From NCBI GenBank assembly GCA_021296015.1, contig JAGWBG010000013.1, positions 1-25,761 of the forward strand: DNA of 25,761 nt, in the 5' to 3' direction. Shown here in pieces: positions 1-6,196 of this stretch (the first letter of the stretch is position 1; each line of letters opens with the position of its first letter). The notes beneath the pieces are model-generated. The model did not search any database, was not told the DNA's origin, and saw nothing but the letters and a program-made list of their open reading frames with translations. The position numbers and the translations under genes are program-made. This DNA is from Dehalococcoidia bacterium (GTDB taxonomy: Bacteria; Chloroflexota; Dehalococcoidia; Lucifugimonadales; JAGWBF01).

Positions 1-2
1 GA

Positions 3-365
3 AAAGAGGAGTTGCATAGGGTGGGCGAGCAGTTCCGCCATCTGGTCATCACGGCTATAGCGGTCCTGGTGGTCACCGGAGTCATTCTCACACTGAGCCG
101 CCTGACTTCCGATTACGTGGGGCTGCCCTACGTTGTCGTGCTCGTCATCAAGATAGCACTGGCCCTTTACATGTTCTACCTGGTGCGATTCCTCAGACCC
201 CGTACTTATGAGGTGGAGCCAGCCCCAACAAACAGGAGATTACATCGTTTCACGTCTCTCTTCACGGGTGCTACGACAGTGTTGGTGCTGGGGGTAATCG
301 TGTTTCTCCTGGCCGATATACTGCGTGCGCTAATCGAGCGGGGATTTGAAGGAGAGGCGAGCTAA
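3..365 (+). CDS. Multi-pass membrane protein, CopD-like, 5' end cut by window edge
   Basis: The frame is open to the left edge, so the gene probably begins outside the window. A TTG at 12 could serve as a start, but the purine-rich AGAGGAG lies directly against it with no spacer, so I prefer a truncated gene. Counting from that TTG, three hydrophobic segments are visible at about residues 11-28, 39-58 and 86-104, with a basic loop (RFLRPR) after the second. The pattern of a TG-containing first helix followed by a helix with a buried Lys (VIKIALALY) resembles the C-terminal half of CopD-type copper-resistance membrane proteins. That resemblance is by eye, and the family call is tentative. The gene is followed after 17 bases by a Trm112-like gene, probably co-transcribed. 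Confidence 0.6.
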   Translation, partial: KEELHRVGEQFRHLVITAIAVLVVTGVILTLSRLTSDYVGLPYVVVLVIKIALALYMFYLVRFLRPRTYEVEPAPTNRRLHRFTSLFTGATTVLVLGVIVFLLADILRALIERGFEGEAS

Positions 366-382
366 AGACTACGGGAGGCCCT

Positions 383-565
383 ATGAGGAAGGACATGATG
401 AGTATTCTGGCTTGCCCGGTGTGCAAGAGCAGGCTGGAATTGGAGATAGACAAAGATGAAAAGGATGACGTTATATCCGGGACCCTCCTATGTACCGGGT
501 GCAATGGGTCCTACCCCATAGCGGACTCCATACCCAACCTGCTTCCTCCTCAGCTACGGGGATAG
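383..565 (+). CDS. Trm112 family zinc-ribbon protein
   Basis: This 60-residue protein has the compact layout of the bacterial Trm112/YcaR (UPF0434) family. The N-terminal MSILACPVCK carries C11 and C14, and the second pair CTGC is C37 and C40; together they form a zinc ribbon. The family signature continues with YPIADSIPNLLP near the C-terminus. In eukaryotes and archaea Trm112 is an activating subunit for methyltransferases; the role of the short bacterial versions is less certain. The ATG at 383 is preceded by GGGAGG at 373-378, a good ribosome binding site. It follows the membrane protein gene closely and is followed by a hairpin terminator at 587-613. Confidence 0.85.
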   Translation: MRKDMMSILACPVCKSRLELEIDKDEKDDVISGTLLCTGCNGSYPIADSIPNLLPPQLRG

Positions 566-586
566 GCAGAGCAAAAGCACGCCAGA

Positions 587-613
587 AACCCGACCCCGAC
601 CGTCGGGTTCTTT
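587..613 (+). terminator. Probable Rho-independent terminator after Trm112-like gene
   Basis: A perfect 8-bp stem, AACCCGAC (587-594) with GTCGGGTT (602-609), has a 7-base loop and is followed by CTTTC. It sits 21 bases after the Trm112-like stop codon. The T tract is short and interrupted, so termination may be partial. Confidence 0.55.
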
Positions 614-897
614 CAATTCTCGAAGTCATAGGAATATGACCCTGCCTGTGCGACGGAAGTCCCCCATTTTTCACTCCCAGGAGCGGAGCGGCGAGGAGTC
701 TAAAAAGCCCCTTCCGAGAGGCATGGGTTACAGATTCCTCCCTGCCATAGGCAGACAAGGCTGCGCTCGGAATGGCACGGTAGGGAACAGGATGGACTGG
801 GTTAGATACCCGCTCCCGTACCAGCAGTTTTGCACCATTAACTTAATAGGAAATTAAAAATTCCCCTTTACAATTGACACCTACATAAGGCGATGGC
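614..897. repeat. Non-coding gap with inverted dispersed-repeat copies
   Basis: No convincing gene lies here. Bases 671-701 hold a diverged copy of the dispersed element also seen at 4303-4328 and 12181-12206 (core: CATTCCGAG then GCGAGGAATCT). Bases 732-776 hold a second copy in the opposite orientation. This copy is split by about 20 bases that include a short hairpin (CTGCC ATA GGCAG). Bases 639-649 (ACCCTGCCTGT) recur exactly at 12065-12075. The rest, about 780-897, is A/T-richer and probably contains the htrA promoter, but I could not pick a convincing -35/-10 pair. Confidence 0.55.
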
Positions 898-909
898 AGG
901 AGGCGTTGC

Positions 910-2037
910 ATGAATAGCTTGACTAGGGGAATGAATTTGGGGATGGTCACGGTCGGTATAGCCGTAGCCTTGGCGGTCGCATTTTTTTGGGTTGGTCCCG
1001 ATTCGCAAGCGGTCTCAGTCCCGGCATCGGCTTCTAGCCTTTATAGCGAAGGCGACGTGGTCGGCATCTACGAGCGTGTAAGCCCGGGGGTGGTAGAGGT
1101 AAGCTCCAGCGTAGGTTCGGGACGTAGGCTAATTGGCAAGGGGACAGGCTCAGGCTTCCTTATAGACACCGAGGGGCACATAGTGACCAACCACCACGTA
1201 ATAGACGGGGCCGGCAACGTGAGGGTCAAGTTCAGCGACGGCACCAGCGTTGACGCCGAAATCATGGGCACACATAAAAGCAGCGATCTGGCTCTGCTGA
1301 AGGTAGACTCGTCTGCGGTGTCCGATATACAACCGGTTACTCTAGGCGATTCTTCCATGCTAAAACCGGGCCAGATGGCCATAGCGATTGGCAACCCCTT
1401 CGGGCTGGAAGGCTCGATAACGGTAGGTGTGGTCAGCCAACTTGGGCGCAGTCTCTCCAGTCCCTCGGGGCGGTCCATAAACGACGTAATCCAGACTGAT
1501 GCCCTTATCAATCCTGGCAACTCCGGCGGGCCCTTACTCGACTCCAACGGAGCCGCAATAGGCGTCAACACGGCAATACACGTGTCGCCTACCAGCAACA
1601 AAGTTGGAGGTATCGGGTTTGCCGTACCCATCAATAACCTGACGTCGGTCTTGTCCAGGCTGAAGAGCGGAAGTAATATCGTGCCTCCCTGGCTGGGCAT
1701 CAGTGCGCTGGATATAAATGCCGACTTGGTGGAGAGCCTTGACCTACCGGCGAACAGTGGCGTTTACATTGTGGGCGTGGTGCCGGACAGCCCGGCGGAT
1801 GAAGCCAGTTTGAGAGAGTCCGGCACAGGTACTCTGGGAGGACCGGCCGCAGGAGGCGACATCATTACCCACGTGGACGACATAGCGGTGGACTCCGTCG
1901 CCGACATAATAACCCAGCTTAACTCCAAGATGCCCGGCGATGAAACCACCCTCACGGTTGTCCGTGGCAGCGAGACCCTGGAAATATCGGCGACCCTGGG
2001 TGAGTGGCCCGAAGACGCACTTCGGGACACCCGATGA
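910..2037 (+). CDS. HtrA/DegP-type serine protease with PDZ domain (S1C)
   Basis: This is a membrane-anchored or secreted HtrA-family protease acting on misfolded proteins outside the cytoplasm. Residues 10-28 are a hydrophobic signal or anchor helix. The trypsin-like domain spans roughly residues 50-255 with a full catalytic triad: H96 in TNHHVI, D126 in SSDLALLK and S205 in NPGNSGGP. The oxyanion region AIGNPFGL is at 159-166. One PDZ domain covers about residues 262-365, with the carboxylate-binding segment near PPWLGI. The ATG at 910 has AGGAGG at 898-903, six bases upstream. Only one PDZ is present, as in DegS and many Gram-positive and Chloroflexota HtrA proteins. The C-terminus looks cut short: a different frame continues a plausible tail to 2113 (see the separate entry). 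Confidence 0.93.
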   Translation: MNSLTRGMNLGMVTVGIAVALAVAFFWVGPDSQAVSVPASASSLYSEGDVVGIYERVSPGVVEVSSSVGSGRRLIGKGTGSGFLIDTEGHIVTNHHVIDGAGNVRVKFSDGTSVDAEIMGTHKSSDLALLKVDSSAVSDIQPVTLGDSSMLKPGQMAIAIGNPFGLEGSITVGVVSQLGRSLSSPSGRSINDVIQTDALINPGNSGGPLLDSNGAAIGVNTAIHVSPTSNKVGGIGFAVPINNLTSVLSRLKSGSNIVPPWLGISALDINADLVESLDLPANSGVYIVGVVPDSPADEASLRESGTGTLGGPAAGGDIITHVDDIAVDSVADIITQLNSKMPGDETTLTVVRGSETLEISATLGEWPEDALRDTR

Positions 2038-2113
2038 TGATAAATGGCCCGACGACTGGGGACCCCCCCGGTTCCCGTGGGAGGAGTTCAAGCGGTTCTT
2101 CCCGGATAGATAG
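2033..2113 (+). other. Possible out-of-frame C-terminal tail of HtrA
   Basis: The annotated htrA stop is at 2035-2037. In the +1 frame, codons from 2033 to the TAG at 2111-2113 encode a W/P/D/F-rich stretch containing KWPDDWGPPRFPW. After the first few codons nearly every third position is G or C, as in the real genes around it. This looks like coding sequence joined to htrA by a one-base frameshift near 2020-2034. A sequencing error, a mutation or chance are all possible. Confidence 0.4.
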
Positions 2114-2149
2114 TACGCGCCGAACACCGCATCTGCTAAAAAGTCCCCA

Positions 2150-2206
2150 AGTAAAGACGCCCCCGCAACTTTCTACCTCCAGGTTGCGGGGGCTTCTCCG
2201 TTTACT
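2150..2206. terminator. Bidirectional hairpin terminator between htrA and tenA
   Basis: A perfect 11-bp G/C-rich stem pairs 2159-2169 (GCCCCCGCAAC) with 2183-2193 (GTTGCGGGGGC) around a 13-base loop. Outer arms AGTAAA (2150-2155) and TTTACT (2201-2206) can also pair. The site lies between two convergent genes, so it probably stops transcription from both sides. The T tracts are modest on each strand. Confidence 0.75.
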
Positions 2207-2226
2207 AACTCTTTATGCGCTCAACG

Positions 2227-2895
2227 TCACACCGGCCACGTCTCCATGTTGTAGGCCATGTCCCAGAAGAGGTACTCGTATTTGCAGCTGGTAAGGTAGG
2301 TCTCCTGCATTCGAGCCACCTCAGCCGGGCTGGATTGCTCGGCTAGCCTGTTCACCAGAGACCGTGCCCAATCAGCAAGGGACTTGTATTCAGGTGAGAT
2401 ATACATCCGTATCCACTGAGAGTAGAGGGGCGCTTCTGCGGGTTCCCCCTTGCAGGCAAGGTGGCTGCCAATCTCCCAGTAGCCCCACTGGCAAGGCAGG
2501 AACGAGGCAGCCAACTCAGAGTAAGAGCCCTGGTAGGCGACATTTAGCAGGAAGTTGGTGTAGGAAAGAGTGGTAGGAGCCGCCCTGGGGCTGTCGAATT
2601 GGTCGACTGTAATGCATAACTGGGCACAGTAGCTGCGATGCAGACCCATCTCCGTGTTCAGTGTCTCATGGAGAAGGCGGGCGAACCAGCCCATAGTGTC
2701 CAGGTCTTGTGCGCGGGCTGATGCCAGTGCCAGGACACGGCTGTAGTCCACCAGGTACACGTAGTCTTGCCTCACGTAGAACTTGAATTTCTCAACGTCC
2801 AGGGTCCCGTCCCCGATGCCGGTCACAAAGGGGTGATTGAGTATAGCCCGGCGCACCGGTTCCGCCTTTTTCTCAACGTCATCGGCGAAGCTCAC
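2227..2895 (-). CDS. tenA: TenA family protein (thiaminase II / aminopyrimidine aminohydrolase)
   Basis: TenA proteins hydrolyse thiamin or its degraded aminopyrimidine, feeding the pyrimidine moiety back into thiamin synthesis in the cytoplasm. The 222-residue length is typical of the family. The active-site residues known from Bacillus subtilis TenA appear at matching numbers: D44 and Y47 in VRQDYVYL, Y112 in LSYTNF, the catalytic C135 in FLPCQWGY, and a glutamate at E207 in KYEYLFWD. The full set suggests an active TenA_C-type enzyme. The start is GTG (2893-2895), with GGGGAG at 2906-2911 ten bases upstream. No other thiamin gene is visible nearby. The gene lies 90 bases downstream of the HMG-CoA lyase homologue on the same strand and could share its transcript. 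Confidence 0.92.
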   Translation of the reverse strand: MSFADDVEKKAEPVRRAILNHPFVTGIGDGTLDVEKFKFYVRQDYVYLVDYSRVLALASARAQDLDTMGWFARLLHETLNTEMGLHRSYCAQLCITVDQFDSPRAAPTTLSYTNFLLNVAYQGSYSELAASFLPCQWGYWEIGSHLACKGEPAEAPLYSQWIRMYISPEYKSLADWARSLVNRLAEQSSPAEVARMQETYLTSCKYEYLFWDMAYNMETWPV

Positions 2896-2985
2896 AGCAA
2901 GGCATCTCCCCAGTTTCCATCAAAATATTGGGAGCATACTACAGTACAAGGAGTTACCACCCACGATTTCCCGCTGTCATCGTAC

Positions 2986-4170
2986 CTAGTCCTTCACGGG
3001 GAACCCCTCCTGCTTCCAGGGCCACTCACCGTCGGCGGAATCATAGGCTGGTAGCCCCTGCTCAACCCTGTCTCTGTAGGGGCTGGTTACCGGCTCTCTA
3101 TAGGGATAGATGCCGCCCTCATAGGCTCCCGGGCCGGTCTTGAAGTGTTTGGCCTGCTCCAGGGTCTCGATGAACGGTGCGTTGACGTCGTAGAGCTTGT
3201 CCACAGTCTTGGGCCTTGGCCCGGCCTTTGACACATGGCCGTAGAGGGTCCTGCCCACTATTTCCTCGGCCATCCACACGCAGTCAATGAGCTTGTCCAT
3301 GTCCACGCCCGTCTCAATACCCATGTCGTCCATCATGTGAAGGAGGTCCTCCGAGGGTGCCAGGCCGGTAGCTCGGCCATTGCCACAGTAGGGGCAGCCC
3401 CCGAACCCACCGATGGAGCCGTCCATTTCCAGGGTATCCTCCGGCTCCAACACCCGCAGAGCAGCGTAAGCGGAGGGTAGGGCCATGTTGCGGGCGTTGT
3501 GCAAGTGGAGCTTGAAGTGTTTTATCCCGGGCCACCTGTCCTTGATTTGGACTATGCTGTCCTCCACCTTGTCGGGCCTGCACCAGCTCATGGGGTCACC
3601 CAGGCTGACGCTGGCCACCTTGATACCCGCCTCGTCCCAGAGCTGATGCTGCTTTTCCAACATGGTCATAAGGGCGTCAAGGGGGACTTCGCCTATGAAG
3701 TTGGACCCCCAACTTGCGGCGGTCCCTATGCCTCCCTCCCTGACGTTCCGCTCCTGGGCTTCAGCAACAATCTGAGGCCACCGCTCCATCTCCTGCATCT
3801 GGGAGCGGTTGGTGTTGCGGCGGGTGAAGGCATCACACATGTGGCAATTGAGCCTTGGCCACTCATCCTGCTCTATGGTGAGAGGAGGCGAATACTGCTT
3901 GGCCCGCTCCACGCCACGCTCGTTGAGGGCCAGAGCCGAATAGGTGACACCCGGCTTGGGCTGGAACCTGGACACTATCTCGTCCACCCGGGCCATCTGG
4001 GGGGTCCACTTGGGGCTAACGAATGACCCCACGACGATGTGTTTCAGACCTGTCCCGGAGAGGGCATCCAGCAACCTCACCTTGTCATCTACCGAGATAT
4101 TTGCATCTTCAATCTGCATCCCCTCCCGCATCCCCTCTTCCTTGTAGTTGACCTTGGGCCATCTAGTCAT
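2986..4170 (-). CDS. Hydroxymethylglutaryl-CoA lyase-like enzyme (HMGL/pyruvate carboxyltransferase fold)
   Basis: This is a TIM-barrel lyase of the HMGL-like family, which cleaves 3-hydroxy-3-methylglutaryl-CoA or related acyl-CoAs into acetyl-CoA and a keto acid, using a divalent metal. Numbered from the ATG at 4170 (394 residues), the key motifs are REGMQ (15-19), SLGDP (189-193), the metal-binding HLHN (222-225), and GSIGGFGGCPY (251-261) with the family's catalytic cysteine as C259. The classical lyase has RDGLQ and HCHD, so the acid at position 16 is Glu and the HxH is followed by Asn. HxHN is common in the bacterial HMGL-like branch, so the true substrate may differ from HMG-CoA. The frame opens further to 4242, but AAGGAGGAG at 4176-4184 clearly favours the ATG at 4170, and the 24 extra residues look non-protein-like. 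Confidence 0.85.
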   Translation of the reverse strand: MTRWPKVNYKEEGMREGMQIEDANISVDDKVRLLDALSGTGLKHIVVGSFVSPKWTPQMARVDEIVSRFQPKPGVTYSALALNERGVERAKQYSPPLTIEQDEWPRLNCHMCDAFTRRNTNRSQMQEMERWPQIVAEAQERNVREGGIGTAASWGSNFIGEVPLDALMTMLEKQHQLWDEAGIKVASVSLGDPMSWCRPDKVEDSIVQIKDRWPGIKHFKLHLHNARNMALPSAYAALRVLEPEDTLEMDGSIGGFGGCPYCGNGRATGLAPSEDLLHMMDDMGIETGVDMDKLIDCVWMAEEIVGRTLYGHVSKAGPRPKTVDKLYDVNAPFIETLEQAKHFKTGPGAYEGGIYPYREPVTSPYRDRVEQGLPAYDSADGEWPWKQEGFPVKD

Positions 4171-4175
4171 GGGTT

Positions 4176-4184
4176 CTCCTCCTT
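4176..4184 (-). promoter_or_regulatory. Strong ribosome binding site deciding the HMGL-like start
   Basis: On the minus strand this reads AAGGAGGAG, five bases before the ATG at 4170-4168. It argues against the longer frame that opens at 4242. Confidence 0.8.
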
Positions 4185-4222
4185 GAGTGTCGTAGTTTGT
4201 GGCGACCCGAGGGTCTGCCGTG

Positions 4223-4249
4223 ATTATATTTCTTACAGGCAATGCTCAA
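4223..4249 (-). promoter_or_regulatory. Candidate promoter for the HMGL-like gene
   Basis: On the minus strand a perfect TATAAT (4228-4223) lies about 53 bases before the chosen start. The nearest -35-like hexamer is TTGAGC (4249-4244), with a short 15-base spacer. The -10 is convincing and the -35 is weak. Confidence 0.4.
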
Positions 4250-4302
4250 GAATATTATATACTCCGACTTTCGATATAGCCAACGCCGAGCACCCCTTCA
4301 CT

Positions 4303-4328
4303 GTCATTCCGAGCGAAGCGAGGGGTCT
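4303..4328 (+). repeat. Dispersed intergenic repeat copy
   Basis: This 26-base element begins GTCATTCCGAG and ends GGTCT. It matches the copy at 12181-12206 at 21 of 26 positions, and the inverted copy at 12249-12276 to a similar degree. It sits just beyond the 3' end of the DinB-like gene at 4336. Confidence 0.7.
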
Positions 4329-4335
4329 AACTCGT

Positions 4336-4830
4336 TTATCCCAGACCCAGCGTCTCCCGCAGCGTGGCCAACTGTCCTATATGGTCCCGCCAATGGCGAA
4401 CAAAGTAGCCGGCCGTTAGCTGATGGGCGCTGCGGTCCTCCCTCACGTCGCGGAGGATGGAGTGGAAAACAACCTTCTTCTCCTCTAGCTCGGCGTCCGT
4501 GGTGGAGGTCAGGGCCCTTTCCATGCCGGGGAGGACGGCCTCCACGTCCATTCGTATATCGGCCAGACCCTTCCCCTGTCTCTCCGGGGTCAGGTTGGTC
4601 AGGTTGGCGGTCACGGGAAGCTCCTGTATGCTCCCCTCCAACGTCCTCCCGACGGCCGTGTGTATGCCCTCTTCGGGCGTTTCCACCATGTGGTAGATTA
4701 TCTCCCGAGCCGACCACTCTTCATCGTTGGGCTTTGAGTCAAGGTGGGATTCCAGCCCTTCCAGCAAACGATCAAGCTCGCTGCGGATGCCCTGGGTATC
4801 TTGAAGAAACGAGTCTCTCTGGGTGGTCAT
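4336..4830 (-). CDS. DinB-like (DinB/YfiT superfamily) protein, second of a tandem pair
   Basis: This 164-residue protein has the four-helix-bundle pattern of the DinB superfamily, whose members bind a divalent metal through three histidines and often act as thiol S-transferases or related enzymes. The triad is visible as H47 in IIYHMVE and H146/H150 in RHWRDH, with the expected H-x3-H spacing at the end. It is a clear paralogue of the gene just upstream (4858-5355): both begin MTT-[Q/E]-RD, share SELxRLL and W39, and place all three histidines at identical numbers. The ATG at 4830 has AGGAGGAG at 4842-4835. The gap to the upstream copy is 27 bases, so they are co-transcribed. The substrate is unknown. 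Confidence 0.8.
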   Translation of the reverse strand: MTTQRDSFLQDTQGIRSELDRLLEGLESHLDSKPNDEEWSAREIIYHMVETPEEGIHTAVGRTLEGSIQELPVTANLTNLTPERQGKGLADIRMDVEAVLPGMERALTSTTDAELEEKKVVFHSILRDVREDRSAHQLTAGYFVRHWRDHIGQLATLRETLGLG

Positions 4831-4857
4831 GGCGCTCCTCCTGGCCTTGAAGATAGG

Positions 4858-5355
4858 TTACTTGTCTATGCCCAGCGTCTTCCGAAACTCGGCTAGCTGG
4901 TCCAAATGTTCTCTCCAGTGTCGGCCAATATTGGCTATCATCTCCTGAGCATTGCGTTCGGTGGTAGTAGAGTTGGCGAGAGAGCGGTAGAGCACCCGTC
5001 TTTCTGCCAGCATGGCGTCCGTCATATCGGCCAGGGACGACTCCAGGGTGGCGAGGGCGTTGTAAAAGTCCTGTCCCACACCCGCCACGTCCTTTTCCTG
5101 CCGGTCCGGGTTCTGGTACGTCTGGCCAAGGGCTATGGGAATCTCCTGCATCCTGCCCTCCAGTACTGCGGGCACTATTGTGCCCCAGCCGCCGCTGCCT
5201 GGCGTGTCCACCAGATGGTAGACCAACTCGCGGACAGTCCAGTCAGCAGCCTCGATTTGATGGTCAAAGTAGGGGTCTATTCGGTGCAGTAGACGCTCCA
5301 ACTCGCTGCGGATATTTCGGATTTCTTGGAGCAAAGCGTCCCTCTCGGTAGTCAT
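4858..5355 (-). CDS. DinB-like (DinB/YfiT superfamily) protein, first of a tandem pair
   Basis: This 165-residue DinB-like protein has a metal triad H47 (VYHLVD), H146 and H150 (RHWREH), matching its downstream paralogue residue for residue in position. The segment between about residues 52 and 75 differs: this copy has a glycine-rich GSGGWG where the other has EEGIH, so they may act on different substrates. The ATG at 5355 is preceded by AGGAGGAG at 5366-5359. It starts 50 bases after the MOSC gene stop on the same strand. In the DinB superfamily such proteins often use low-molecular-weight thiols, but nothing here shows which. Confidence 0.8.
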   Translation of the reverse strand: MTTERDALLQEIRNIRSELERLLHRIDPYFDHQIEAADWTVRELVYHLVDTPGSGGWGTIVPAVLEGRMQEIPIALGQTYQNPDRQEKDVAGVGQDFYNALATLESSLADMTDAMLAERRVLYRSLANSTTTERNAQEMIANIGRHWREHLDQLAEFRKTLGIDK

Positions 5356-5405
5356 AGTCTCCTCCTGACCCTGAAATATGATACCTGTACAGAAGGTACG
5401 GCACG

Positions 5406-6167
5406 TCAGGTAATAGTCACATTATCGCCCAGGGAGACGCTGCCGGGTTGCTCTACAATCCCATACACTCCAAAGTAGGCGGCCCTGGGACTTGGGCGGT
5501 AGCTCAAGATAATGCGCAAGGTGTCGGCGTCTTGCTCGCCCGTGGTGGGGTCGTGGGTGGTAATCACACACCGGGGGTCACGGGCAACCACTCTGAGACT
5601 CAGCTCAGGCCCAATTTGTATCAGGCCCCCTAGCCAGGTATCCTCCTCATGTGCTTCACAGCCTTCAAGGAGGAGGTTGGGACGGAACCTTCTGCTGTCG
5701 GGCGTCATGGTGGAACCCGGCTGCTCGCTGAGCTTTTGTACCGATGCTTGGGACATGACAGAGATGGGGTATTCATCGTAGCACTGCCCGGGCCGGTCGG
5801 ACCTGACCAAGCTGACCTGCTCCCGGCAGAAATCCGACAGGGCTATGCTCCACTCTCCCGTCAGGACACGTCCCGGCACGTTCCGGCCAAAAATCCGGGT
5901 GACATCCTGCTCCCCCGGCACCAGTGGCCCCTCCAGGCTGGCCCCATCGGGAAAGCTCAAACGAAGCCACTCCGGGTCTGCGCAGTACTCGGACTTGACC
6001 TGCACCAGATGACCCATCTCCCTCTGGGTCAGGAGCTTGCCATTGGAGCGAATCAGATGGAGCCGCCTGTCCTCCACGATGCCCCTGGGAGCGACGTGTA
6101 CCGTGTCGGGGTACGCCAGTCCCAGGGACTTTACTGGAGCGACGTGAATGGCTTTAACTGACCTCAT
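5406..6167 (-). CDS. MOSC domain protein (mARC/YcbX-like molybdenum cofactor protein)
   Basis: This 253-residue protein has a MOSC N-terminal beta-barrel domain (about 1-95: KSLGL, RGIVEDRRLHLI) followed by a MOSC domain (about 100-253). The key motif is DPRCVITTHDPTTG around residues 197-210. C200 corresponds to the cysteine that ligates molybdenum in mARC and YcbX. That group reduces N-hydroxylated compounds using electrons from a partner. No ferredoxin-like domain is fused here, so an external electron donor would be needed. The start at 6167 follows GGAAGG and lies 29 bases after the CocE-type hydrolase stop, so the two are probably in one operon. Confidence 0.87.
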   Translation of the reverse strand: MRSVKAIHVAPVKSLGLAYPDTVHVAPRGIVEDRRLHLIRSNGKLLTQREMGHLVQVKSEYCADPEWLRLSFPDGASLEGPLVPGEQDVTRIFGRNVPGRVLTGEWSIALSDFCREQVSLVRSDRPGQCYDEYPISVMSQASVQKLSEQPGSTMTPDSRRFRPNLLLEGCEAHEEDTWLGGLIQIGPELSLRVVARDPRCVITTHDPTTGEQDADTLRIILSYRPSPRAAYFGVYGIVEQPGSVSLGDNVTIT

Positions 6168-6196
6168 CTGGAGCCTTCCACAAGCATTTCGTGCCC

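Noticed and set aside
636..857. 73-codon open frame between the Trm112-like gene and htrA
   Set aside because: It runs through the inverted dispersed repeats and has no ribosome binding site.
1068..1700. Long minus-strand open frame of 210 codons inside htrA
   Set aside because: It lies fully antisense to a well-supported protease with an intact catalytic triad and has no recognisable domain.
4242..4850. Plus-strand open frame of 202 codons over the DinB-like gene
   Set aside because: It is antisense to a DinB-like gene with a strong ribosome binding site and a conserved histidine triad. The translation is Pro/Arg/Ser-rich, as expected from antisense reading.
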